DNA of 9,965 bases from an uncultured Campylobacter sp. (GTDB taxonomy: Bacteria; Campylobacterota; Campylobacteria; Campylobacterales; Campylobacteraceae): the NCBI RefSeq assembly GCF_938045535.1, contig NZ_CALIMQ010000133.1, positions 1 through 9,965 of the forward strand, in the 5' to 3' direction. Below the pieces are notes generated by a model, which was not told the origin of the DNA, searched no databases, and was given only the letters and a program-made list of their open reading frames with translations. The position numbers were made by a program, and so were the translations under genes. The first letter of the stretch is position 1. Each line of letters begins with the position of its first letter. Positions 1 to 5,874 of the stretch are shown here, one piece after another.

Positions 1-1
1 T

Positions 2-88
2 TTAAGGATCGGAATTTATGTGCAGAATTTGCGCCAGATTTTACTGGACCACCATAAATTTAAAGAGGATTTTAACGTAAAGTTATAG
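2..88 (+). CDS. possible C-terminal tail of an unidentified protein (partial)
   Basis: An open frame enters from the left edge and runs 28 codons to a TAG at 86-88. Its translation begins LRIGIYVQNL and ends KEDFNVKL, a mixed hydrophobic and charged composition that would suit the end of a real protein. A short frame of this length in AT-rich DNA can easily be chance, and a second frame from base 1 is also open to a TAA at 55-57, so support is weak. A small stem (79-84 with 91-96) surrounds the stop codon. I do not recognise the family. If real, this gene is co-oriented with the tRNA. Confidence 0.3.
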   Translation, partial: LRIGIYVQNLRQILLDHHKFKEDFNVKL

Positions 89-291
89 TAAACTTTGGAA
101 TTAAGCTTCAAAAATTTTAGAATTTGCAAGGCAAGCGAATTTATACTTAAAATTTTACTATGATAAATATGAATTCTTTTCATAGCGCCTTTTGACTCGT
201 TATAGCTCTTTGTGCCGCTAGCTCAAAATATCCGCGCGGTGATAAATTCCGCGAGCTGAGCTAATTTAAGCCCATTATTAGATTAGTTATG
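89..291. other. AT-rich intergenic region with inverted repeats
   Basis: No convincing gene is seen here. The stretch contains a 6-bp inverted repeat (158-163 with 180-185). It also holds a composite structure at 219-263: outer arms TAGCTCA/TGAGCTA (219-225, 257-263) enclose an inner stem CGCGG/CCGCG (235-239, 249-253) with a 9-base loop. No U-tract follows either structure, so they do not look like standard intrinsic terminators. The last bases lead into the tRNA promoter. Confidence 0.4.
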
Positions 292-297
292 TATAAT
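292..297 (+). promoter_or_regulatory. -10 box of the tRNA-Ser promoter
   Basis: A perfect TATAAT lies 15 bases before the first base of the tRNA, placing the transcription start near 304-305 and giving a short 5' leader. No clear -35 TTGACA is visible. That is usual for sigma-70 promoters in Campylobacter, which rely on the -10 element and AT-rich upstream DNA. Confidence 0.7.
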
Positions 298-312
298 GCG
301 ATTTCTTTTTGT

Positions 313-403
313 GGACAGATGGGTGAGTGGCCGAAACCACACCCCTGCTAAGGGTGCAGCTTCTAACCGGGGCTCGAGGGTTCAAATCCCTCTCTGTCCG
401 CCA
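313..403 (+). tRNA. tRNA-Ser (anticodon GCU)
   Basis: A class II tRNA with all arms visible. The acceptor stem is GGACAGA (313-319) with TCTGTCC (393-399), followed by discriminator G400 and an encoded CCA (401-403). The anticodon stem CACCC/GGGTG (340-344, 352-356) encloses a 7-base loop with anticodon GCT at 347-349, which reads the serine codons AGC and AGU. The T arm is GAGGG/CCCTC (376-380, 388-392) with loop TTCAAAT. The stretch between the anticodon arm and the T arm forms the long variable arm expected of tRNA-Ser. A strong -10 box lies just upstream. The gene converges on the interrupted lipoprotein gene. Confidence 0.97.
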
Positions 404-406
404 CTA

Positions 407-420
407 CTTTAGAATCTAAA
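407..420. repeat. 14-bp direct repeat, copy 1 (palindromic core)
   Basis: The sequence CTTTAGAATCTAAA begins 3 bases after the tRNA CCA end and occurs again, identical, at 1364-1377. Its core TTTAGA-A-TCTAAA is self-complementary, so it may also fold as a small hairpin between the converging tRNA and lipoprotein genes. The two copies bracket the segment with the interrupted lipoprotein. Confidence 0.5.
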
Positions 421-453
421 TCAATAAAATTTCACTTCCGTGATTCAGTCGCT

Positions 454-1083
454 TTAGTCACCGAGGATACTGCCTAAAAGCAGCACCGGCATCATTAGCG
501 GCATTACGATGAGCCCTTGTATATCGGTATCCATTTTCGCATCGCGCTCGCTTTTGATCCCGCTATCGACCGCTATGCGCGCGGGGTATTCGATCGGCAC
601 GGCTAAGCGGTGCGACTTGCGCAGCTCATCGTGATCTTTTAGTCGCTTAAAATACCTGCCTTCGATTAGATAAGAGTAGCGAAACGTAGAACTATACGCG
701 GGCTCCAATTGCTCCGGGTCATCCATCAGCCTCGCCTGCACCGATAGCGGCAGCTCGGACTTTACGAGCTCGATTTCGTGCTGGATATACGCAGCATCGC
801 TACCTTCGTTGTATTTGTCTATCGTGAGCATGCTTACGTTGCGCCTTATCGCATCTTTATGCAACGACGCCAAATTCGCAACTTTGGCACGCACGGCACT
901 AAGATTCGCATCAAATACGTAATCATAAATCTCGCCGCTCATACGCAGCTGCCCGCCAGACGTCGCGCTCATCGCGACGATATGCTCGCGCCCTTACATG
1001 TAGCCCGGCAAATTCTTACTCGCGCATCCGCTAAAAATCCCACAGCATAGCGCCAAAACCGCGCCGCAAATCCAAAATTTCAT
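454..1083 (-). pseudogene. small predicted lipoprotein gene, interrupted by an in-frame TAA at codon 30
   Basis: The original start is the ATG at 1083, preceded by a strong ribosome binding site (AAGGAAG, 4 bases upstream). The first 29 codons encode a basic residue, a hydrophobic stretch and a lipobox-like IFSGC with Cys at residue 20, followed by Ala-Ser, which is typical of an outer-membrane lipoprotein signal. Codon 30 is TAA (996-994). The same frame then continues open for 179 codons to a TAA at 454. The only downstream ATG near the stop (972) has no ribosome binding site and would give a 172-aa protein without signal peptide, so it is probably not a real start. The mature part is mostly charged and ends in a hydrophobic stretch of about 18 residues (IVMPLMMPVLLLG and flanks). 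I do not recognise the family. A single nonsense change such as CAA or GAA to TAA, or a sequencing error, explains the break. The rest of the frame is intact, so the loss would be recent. Confidence 0.75.
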
Positions 1084-1111
1084 AAACTTCCTTTGTAAAA
1101 TTTAAAGACGG

Positions 1112-1117
1112 ATTGTA
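1112..1117 (-). promoter_or_regulatory. candidate -10 box for the lipoprotein gene
   Basis: On the minus strand this reads TACAAT, one base off TATAAT. It lies 28 bases before the lipoprotein ATG, so transcription would start near 1105 and leave room for the ribosome binding site. No -35 motif is evident. This is inferred from position and sequence only. Confidence 0.4.
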
Positions 1118-1132
1118 TTAAATTTTGCCTTA

Positions 1133-1264
1133 ATGAGAGTGGAATTTTATGACGTGGCGAGCGGACTTCCATAAAATTCCGATGAAATTTCGCAAGAATT
1201 GAAGCCAGAACGCGCGAAAGAGGTAAAAGAAGCACAAGAGCGCTATCGAGATTTAAAATTTTAA
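1133..1264 (+). pseudogene. short coding-like stretch with an in-frame TAA, possibly a decayed small gene
   Basis: From the ATG at 1133 the frame reads MRVEFYDVASGLP, meets TAA at 1172-1174, then continues for 29 codons rich in Glu, Lys, Arg and Gln (ending AQERYRDLKF) to a TAA at 1262-1264. The second part looks like an amphipathic helix. There is no convincing ribosome binding site, and the frame overlaps two inverted repeats (1141-1180 and 1246-1272), so it may be non-coding. I recognise no family. Reported because both this frame and the neighbouring lipoprotein carry a TAA in otherwise protein-like sequence. Confidence 0.2.
1141..1180. repeat. perfect 11-bp inverted repeat
   Basis: GGAATTTTATG (1141-1151) and its exact complement CATAAAATTCC (1170-1180) are separated by 18 bases. 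The repeat lies just upstream of the candidate lipoprotein promoter on the minus strand, about 35-75 bases before the inferred start, so it could be a regulator site. It has no U-tract, so a terminator is unlikely. Confidence 0.55.
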
Positions 1265-1272
1265 AATCTCGA
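1246..1272. repeat. 9-bp inverted repeat with AT-rich loop
   Basis: TCGAGATTT (1246-1254) is the exact complement of AAATCTCGA (1264-1272), with a 9-base AAAATTTTA loop that can pair further. It lies in the gene-free stretch between the activase-partner gene and the lipoprotein gene and may act as a backup transcription stop. A perfect 10-bp palindrome TTTCGCGAAA follows at 1278-1287. Confidence 0.45.
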
Positions 1273-1361
1273 GGAAATTTCGCGAAAGGAAGCGAGCTAT
1301 TTGCGCGTCAAAATTTAACCATCATCGCGAGCTTGCTTTTAAATTTTAAAATTTTACGGTA

Positions 1362-1388
1362 GGCTTTAGAATCTAAAATTCCAAAGCC
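1362..1388 (-). terminator. hairpin after the activase two-gene unit
   Basis: Read on the minus strand, GGCTTTGGAA pairs with TTCTAAAGCC across a 7-base loop, giving a 10-bp stem with one G-U wobble. It starts 20 bases after the stop codon of the 405-aa gene. The bases after it are AT-rich (AAAATTTT), but the run of Ts is not immediate, so this is a moderate terminator candidate. It contains the second copy of the 14-bp direct repeat (1364-1377). Confidence 0.45.
1364..1377. repeat. 14-bp direct repeat, copy 2
   Basis: Identical to 407-420 (CTTTAGAATCTAAA). Here it forms one arm and the loop of the hairpin at 1362-1388. The flanks of the two copies do not match, so the shared unit is exactly 14 bp. 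Confidence 0.5.
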
Positions 1389-1407
1389 ATTTTTGATATG
1401 TGGCGGG

Positions 1408-2625
1408 CTATTTTCGATTTGCGTTAGCAAGCATCAGCTTTATGCGGTTTTCTTGATTTACCGCGCTTGCGCCCGGGTCGTAGTCGATCGCGGCGATGTT
1501 TGCTTGCGGATAGTTTTGCTTGATCTTTCGGATCATTCCGCGCGCGATGATGTGGTTTGGCAGGCAGCCGAAGGGCTGCGCGCACACGACGTTTTGTATG
1601 CCGTGGCGCATAAACTCGACCATCTCCGCCGTCAGCAGCCAGCCCTCGCCCATCTTCACGCCGTGACCGATATAGCCGTCGGCGGCGGCGCGAACCTCGC
1701 TAAATGGGCTCGGAGCGCGAAATCCGAAGCGCTTCATCTGCTTAATCATCATGCGCTGGAAAAATTCCACTACTTTAGCGACCGCAAGCGAGCCGTAATA
1801 CGCCGCACCGCCCTTGCCGTAGAGCTGCTTGTCGTAGACCGCATCGTAGATGCAGGTAAGTACGAAGTCCATCAGCCCCGTATTTACGGGCTCGGCGTTT
1901 TCACGGATAAGGTAGGCGTTTAGGCCGTTATTGCCGATGGGCGAGTATTTGAGATAAATTTCGCCCACGATGCCTACCTTCACTCGCGGCTTATCGTCGC
2001 GCTCGATTTTAGCGAACTGCGAGAGGATAAATTTGAAATTTTTCTTGAGATTGAAAAACGATCTTTGATCGGTCAAATTTTTGATCCGCTCGGCGCAGAG
2101 TTCGTAAATTTCATTCGTTTGGTTTTTGATCTTTTCGTAGGGCTTGCACTGATTATACAGCCCCATCATCAAATCGCCGTAAAATATCGCGGCAAAAAGC
2201 TTTAGAAGCGATTTTTTGCCGAGGCTAAATTCATTCTCATCTAGCGAGCCGAAATTTAACGAGATCGCGGGGACGTAGCTAAAGCCGCTGTCCTCAAGCG
2301 CTTTGCGAAGCAAATTTATGTAGTTGCTCGCTCTGCAGCCGCCGCCCGTTTGGCTGATGAGAAGCGCTACTTTGTGCGTATCGAACTCGCCGCTTTTTAG
2401 CGCGTCGATAAACTGCCCGATGACGAGCAGCGCGGGGTAGCACATGTCGTTATGCACGCTGCGAAGCCCCTCCTCGACGATGTTTTGACGATTTTCGCCG
2501 AGTAAGACGCTCTTATAGCCCTCGTCGCGCAGCACCCCCTGCATAAAGCGAAAGTGCGGATCGATCATTGTGGGAATCAATATCGTGTGGGTCGCTTTCA
2601 TATCTTTCGTAAATTTAGCAAACAT
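1408..2625 (-). CDS. COG3581-like iron-sulfur partner of the 2-hydroxyacyl-CoA dehydratase activase-like protein
   Basis: The 405-residue protein matches, from memory of the family, the module that in many anaerobes forms the C-terminal part of very large (about 1400 aa) BcrAD/DUF2229 proteins. Visible landmarks are HNDMCYP (Cys62), QTGGGCRASNY (Cys97), GEIYLKYSPIGNNGL (221-235), CAQPFGCLPNH (Cys348, Cys354) and DYDPGASAVNQENR (381-394). The Cys residues could bind an iron-sulfur cluster; that is inference. There is no signal peptide, so it should be cytoplasmic. The start ATG shares its A with the stop of the upstream gene (TAATG). An AAAGGA ribosome binding site lies 9 bases upstream inside that gene, so the two are translationally coupled and probably made in equal amounts. 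An internal Met9 is a weaker alternative start. The true substrate and reaction are unknown. Likely role: electron acceptor or catalytic partner of the activase. Confidence 0.85.
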   Translation of the reverse strand: MFAKFTKDMKATHTILIPTMIDPHFRFMQGVLRDEGYKSVLLGENRQNIVEEGLRSVHNDMCYPALLVIGQFIDALKSGEFDTHKVALLISQTGGGCRASNYINLLRKALEDSGFSYVPAISLNFGSLDENEFSLGKKSLLKLFAAIFYGDLMMGLYNQCKPYEKIKNQTNEIYELCAERIKNLTDQRSFFNLKKNFKFILSQFAKIERDDKPRVKVGIVGEIYLKYSPIGNNGLNAYLIRENAEPVNTGLMDFVLTCIYDAVYDKQLYGKGGAAYYGSLAVAKVVEFFQRMMIKQMKRFGFRAPSPFSEVRAAADGYIGHGVKMGEGWLLTAEMVEFMRHGIQNVVCAQPFGCLPNHIIARGMIRKIKQNYPQANIAAIDYDPGASAVNQENRIKLMLANANRK

Positions 2626-5579
2626 TAGCGCGCATCCTTTCTTGCTTCTTGTTGTGCGCCTTGCCTTTCGCGCTCTATCATAGTCGCTTTTAGGCTACGC
2701 AGACGAATTTTAACGGCGCCTAGGTTCGTAACCTCGTCGATTTTAAGTTGAGTGTAAATTTTACCGTTTTGGCGCAGTATGTCGCGCACCTCGTCGCCCG
2801 TGATCGCATCTATCCCGCAGCCGAAGCTGACTAGCTGCACCAGCTGCATGCGCGGGTATTTACAGATGAACCGCGCCGCACTATAAAGCCTGGCGTGGTA
2901 GGTCCATTGATTAAGGCTTTTCGTCTGCACCCTGCTAAGCGGCAGCGCGTCCTCGCTAAGCACTATAAAGCCCAAGGAATTTAGATAGCGATCGATACCG
3001 TGGTTGATCGTCTTGTCGATATGATACGGACGACCCGCTAGCACAATGGCGCTGGCACCGCTACTTTGTATCTCTTTTAGGGTCTCCTCGCCTTTTATTA
3101 AAACGGTATTTTTATAGTTTTGCAGCTCCTTAAGGCCTTGCAAGACGGCGTTTTTCACAGCGTCTGAATGAAATTTATACCCGGCATCCGCGAGCTCAGC
3201 CTGCATCGTTTTGCAAAACGAATCTTGCATATTAAGATCCACGTGCGGGTAGAGGAATTTTTTCTCCTCCAGCGCCCCTACGTTTGAGCGAATCAACTCG
3301 GGGTAGTATGCGACTACGGGGCAGTTGTAGCAGTTCTCGCTGATATTTTCATCCAGGCTGTAGCTCATACACGGATAAAAGATAAAATCGACGCTTTTAT
3401 TTAGCAGATCGTAGATGTGGCCGTGCACGCTTTTAGCCGGGTAGCAGACGGTATCGCTCGGGATGCTCTGGCTTGCTAAAAACAACGTCTCTTTTCGCGG
3501 CTTTTGCGACAGCACGACGCTCATGCCTAAATTTTCAAAAAACGCGCTGTAAAACGGGATCATCTCAAACATATTCAAAACAAACGGAATTCCGACTCGC
3601 GGTGCGTCTTGCTTCGGCGGCTTGCGATATTTTCGCAAAAGCTCGTTTTTAAACTCAAATAAATTCGTAATGTCGTGGCGGATCTCTTTGCCCGCGCCGC
3701 GCTCGCATTTATTGCCCGAGACAAATTTAGTATCGCCGAAGTAGCTGATCGTAAGCGGGCATTTGTTCGTACAGAGCTTGCAAACGCTAAATTCGCTGCG
3801 ATGAGTGAAATTTTCAAGCTCTGCACGACTGATCATATCGGTACGCTCGTTTGCGTTATTTTTGGCAAAAAGCGCCGCGCCGTATGCACCCATAAGCTCG
3901 CTGATATCTAGACGGATCACGTCCTTGCCGAGCTCTTTTTCAAACGCGCGCAGCACGGCGTTGTTTAAAAATGTCCCGCCCTGCACTACGATGTTTTGAC
4001 CCAAATCGTCGGCATTTCGCACGCGGATAACCTTGTAAATCGCATTTTTTATGACGCTAATAGCAAGTCCAGCGCTGATATCCTCGATCGTAGCGCCGTC
4101 TTTTTGAGCTTGCTTAACCGAAGAGTTCATAAATACCGTGCAGCGGCTACCAAGCTTGGCGGGGTGAGTCGCAAAAAGGGCTAAGTTTGCAAAATCTTTA
4201 ATGTCATAGCCCAAAGAATTTGAAAAGGTCTGCAAAAACGAGCCGCAACCCGAGCTGCACGCTTCGTTTAGCACGATAGAATCGATATTGCCATCTTTAA
4301 TAGAGAAACACTTGATGTCCTGACCGCCGATGTCGATGATGAAATCGACCTTTGGATTGAAGTGGCGCGCAGCGCTGTAATGCGCGATCGTCTCGACGAT
4401 ACCGTAATCGAAGCGAAAGGCGGTTTTAATGAGATCCTCGCCATAGCCGGTAACGCCGCTGCCCTTGATCTTGATGCGACCCTCGCAAAGATCGTATAGC
4501 TCCTTAAGACGCGGCAGCAGGATGTCGACCGGATCGCCTTTATTGGAGGAGTAAAATTTATACAGCAGCTCGTAGTTTGCACCCATAAGCACGACTTTGA
4601 TCGTAGTGCTGCCGCAATCCACGCCCAAATACGCGTCTCCGCTGTAGGTGTGGATATCCACCTTAGGCACGCTCGCGCGGGCGTGGCGAGCGGTGAACTC
4701 GTCAAATTCCGCCCTGTCTTTAAAAAGTGGCGGCTCGGCTTCCAGCGCGGTTCTATCGGGCTCCTTTTTTAAAAGCGCGATCGTCTCCTCTAAATTTAAC
4801 GTCTCGCCCGTATCTTTTGCGTACAGCGCGCTGCCGTAAGCCACAAAATAAGGCGCAATGTCGGGAAAGGTCGCAGTTTTGTCGGTGAGCTTTAGCACCT
4901 CTTTAAAGCGCGCCTGAAGACCTTTTAGGAAAAACAACGGGCCGCCCAAGAATAGAATATTGCCCTTAACTTCGCGACCCTGTGCGAGCCCCGAGATCGT
5001 CTGTTCGACGACCGCAGCGTAGATACTAGCGCAAATATCCTCTTTTCTAACGCCCTGATTTAGTAGCGGCTGAATGTCGCTTTTGGCGAACACGCCGCAG
5101 CGTGAGGCGATCGGGTAAATTTTATTCGCTGCAAAGCTTAGACGGTCGAGCTCTGTGATATCCAGATGCAAAAGATTGGTCATCTGATCGATAAATGCAC
5201 CGGTGCCGCCCGCGCACGAGCCGTTCATCCGCTCCTCAAGTCCGCCCGTGAGAAATAAAATTTTAGCATCCTCACCGCCGAGCTCGATTACGACATCGGT
5301 CTTTGGAAACATCCGCTTGACGCCGAGCGAAGTAGCGAAAACCTCTTGGACGAACGGAATTTTGCAATTTTTGGCGATGCCCATGCCTGCCGAACCCGCT
5401 ATGGCGACGCTGAATTGCTCGCCCGCATAGGTTTTTTGGATTTGCAAAATTTTATCCAGCACCAGCTCCTTGGGCTTTGCCAAATGCCGCTCGTAGCTCT
5501 TGCTTAAAATTTCATATTTATCGTTTAAAACTACCGTTTTAACAGTGGTTGATCCTACGTCAATGCCTAAAAAAGTCAC
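2625..5579 (-). CDS. tandem BadF/BadG/BcrA/BcrD ATPase plus DUF2229 protein (2-hydroxyacyl-CoA dehydratase activase-like)
   Basis: This 984-residue cytoplasmic protein has three parts. Activase domain 1 (about 1-255) starts with the ASKHA phosphate loop GIDVGSTTVK (5-14) and has NGSCAGGTGAF (Cys122) and SRCGVF (Cys161). Domain 2 (about 317-574) repeats this with GVDCGSTTIK (319-328), IDIGGQD (415-421), NEACSSGCGSF (Cys441, Cys445) and GSRCTVF (Cys480). A DUF2229 module (about 590-965) has CKLCTNKC (600-607), Cys625, Cys712, Cys737, Cys750, Cys753 and SFGCGIDAITGDE (918-930). It ends in a charged tail. In the characterised activase HgdC/CompA, two subunits share one [4Fe-4S] cluster through such Cys pairs, and ATP hydrolysis drives a low-potential electron into the dehydratase. 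Here the two halves are fused, so one chain could form the pseudo-dimer. The start is GTG at 5579, with AAAGAG 6 bases upstream. The next in-frame codons upstream lead to a stop without another start. The partner gene follows with a 1-base overlap. The substrate is unknown. Confidence 0.9.
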   Translation of the reverse strand: MTFLGIDVGSTTVKTVVLNDKYEILSKSYERHLAKPKELVLDKILQIQKTYAGEQFSVAIAGSAGMGIAKNCKIPFVQEVFATSLGVKRMFPKTDVVIELGGEDAKILFLTGGLEERMNGSCAGGTGAFIDQMTNLLHLDITELDRLSFAANKIYPIASRCGVFAKSDIQPLLNQGVRKEDICASIYAAVVEQTISGLAQGREVKGNILFLGGPLFFLKGLQARFKEVLKLTDKTATFPDIAPYFVAYGSALYAKDTGETLNLEETIALLKKEPDRTALEAEPPLFKDRAEFDEFTARHARASVPKVDIHTYSGDAYLGVDCGSTTIKVVLMGANYELLYKFYSSNKGDPVDILLPRLKELYDLCEGRIKIKGSGVTGYGEDLIKTAFRFDYGIVETIAHYSAARHFNPKVDFIIDIGGQDIKCFSIKDGNIDSIVLNEACSSGCGSFLQTFSNSLGYDIKDFANLALFATHPAKLGSRCTVFMNSSVKQAQKDGATIEDISAGLAISVIKNAIYKVIRVRNADDLGQNIVVQGGTFLNNAVLRAFEKELGKDVIRLDISELMGAYGAALFAKNNANERTDMISRAELENFTHRSEFSVCKLCTNKCPLTISYFGDTKFVSGNKCERGAGKEIRHDITNLFEFKNELLRKYRKPPKQDAPRVGIPFVLNMFEMIPFYSAFFENLGMSVVLSQKPRKETLFLASQSIPSDTVCYPAKSVHGHIYDLLNKSVDFIFYPCMSYSLDENISENCYNCPVVAYYPELIRSNVGALEEKKFLYPHVDLNMQDSFCKTMQAELADAGYKFHSDAVKNAVLQGLKELQNYKNTVLIKGEETLKEIQSSGASAIVLAGRPYHIDKTINHGIDRYLNSLGFIVLSEDALPLSRVQTKSLNQWTYHARLYSAARFICKYPRMQLVQLVSFGCGIDAITGDEVRDILRQNGKIYTQLKIDEVTNLGAVKIRLRSLKATMIERERQGAQQEARKDAR

Positions 5580-5657
5580 ATCTCGCTCTTTACTGAATAA
5601 ATTTTACTCGGCCGAATTCTCAAATTTAGCGCGAGTTTTCTAAATTAAAATTTGCAT

Positions 5658-5663
5658 TTTATA
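5658..5663 (-). promoter_or_regulatory. candidate -10 box for the activase two-gene unit
   Basis: The minus strand reads TATAAA within ACTATAAAATGC, about 80 bases before the GTG start, giving an estimated transcription start near 5651 and a leader of about 70 bases. The DNA upstream is T- and A-rich without a clear -35, as usual for this lineage. The upstream ribosomal operon has its own terminator, so a separate promoter is expected here. Confidence 0.4.
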
Positions 5664-5703
5664 GTAATATTTTTAAACGCAAATAAAATCAGGATATATT
5701 TTA

Positions 5704-5723
5704 TCTTTTTCTATAGAAAAAGA
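5704..5723. promoter_or_regulatory. perfect 20-bp palindrome, candidate operator of the activase unit
   Basis: The arms TCTTTTTC and GAAAAAGA flank a central TATA, with every base paired (10 bp per half). The centre at 5713/5714 is about 60 bases upstream of the inferred transcription start of the activase unit, a common place for an activator dimer. With only two G-C pairs per arm it is a poor terminator, and a DNA-binding-protein site is more likely. The regulator cannot be named from the sequence. Confidence 0.4.
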
Positions 5724-5799
5724 CGATTTTTAGGCAGTTTAAAATTAAAAATTTTAATGTGAAGCTTGCAAAATTTTAGATTTAATGCGAGTGAATTTT

Positions 5800-5825
5800 G
5801 CGCGAAATTTTTTAAAATCTCGCGC
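5800..5825. repeat. 26-base palindromic hairpin
   Basis: GCGCGA and TCGCGC form the ends of an almost perfect dyad. On the minus strand the stem extends to about 11 bp through one G-U pair and an AT-rich section. It sits directly after the poly-U terminator of rplS and could protect or reinforce transcript ends, or bind a protein. It lacks its own U-tract. Confidence 0.45.
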
Positions 5826-5830
5826 ATTAT

Positions 5831-5860
5831 AAAAAGAGCTTCCTTTTTGAATTGAGAAGC
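5831..5860 (-). terminator. intrinsic terminator after rplS
   Basis: On the minus strand GCTTC (5860-5856) pairs with GAAGC (5842-5838), extended by a U-G pair, and is followed by TCTTTTT. It starts 14 bases after the rplS stop codon. This ends the rpsP-khpA-rimM-trmD-rplS transcript and separates it from the activase unit. Confidence 0.7.
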
Positions 5861-5874
5861 GTAAATTTAAAGGA

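Larger units (their letters stand above)
5580..5874. other. gene-free region holding the rplS terminator and the activase promoter
   Basis: This stretch has no plausible gene. It holds, from right to left, the terminator of the ribosomal operon (5831-5860), a 26-base palindromic hairpin (5800-5825), an 8-bp inverted repeat GCAAAATT/AATTTTGC (5768-5775, 5794-5801), an AT-only 8-bp inverted repeat (5739-5746, 5750-5757), a 20-bp perfect palindrome (5704-5723) and a candidate -10 box (5658-5663). The density of dyads is higher than in the other gaps of the window. Confidence 0.6.

Noticed and set aside
454..972. A 172-residue soluble protein starting at the ATG at 972
   Set aside because: No ribosome binding site precedes this ATG, and the same frame upstream has a good one with a lipoprotein signal peptide, separated by one TAA. 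It is the body of an interrupted gene.
313..1377. A genomic island integrated at tRNA-Ser
   Set aside because: The 14-bp repeat does not overlap the tRNA 3' end and there is no integrase or phage gene. Only the repeat itself is reported.
1393..1923. Plus-strand open frame of 176 codons
   Set aside because: It lies antisense to the COG3581-like gene, has no family motifs, and its length is explained by the GC-rich codons of the opposite strand.
4268..4705. Minus-strand open frame of 145 codons in another frame inside the activase gene
   Set aside because: The composition is low complexity (Ser, Arg and Ala rich), it lies entirely inside a well-supported gene, and it has no ribosome binding site that I can see.
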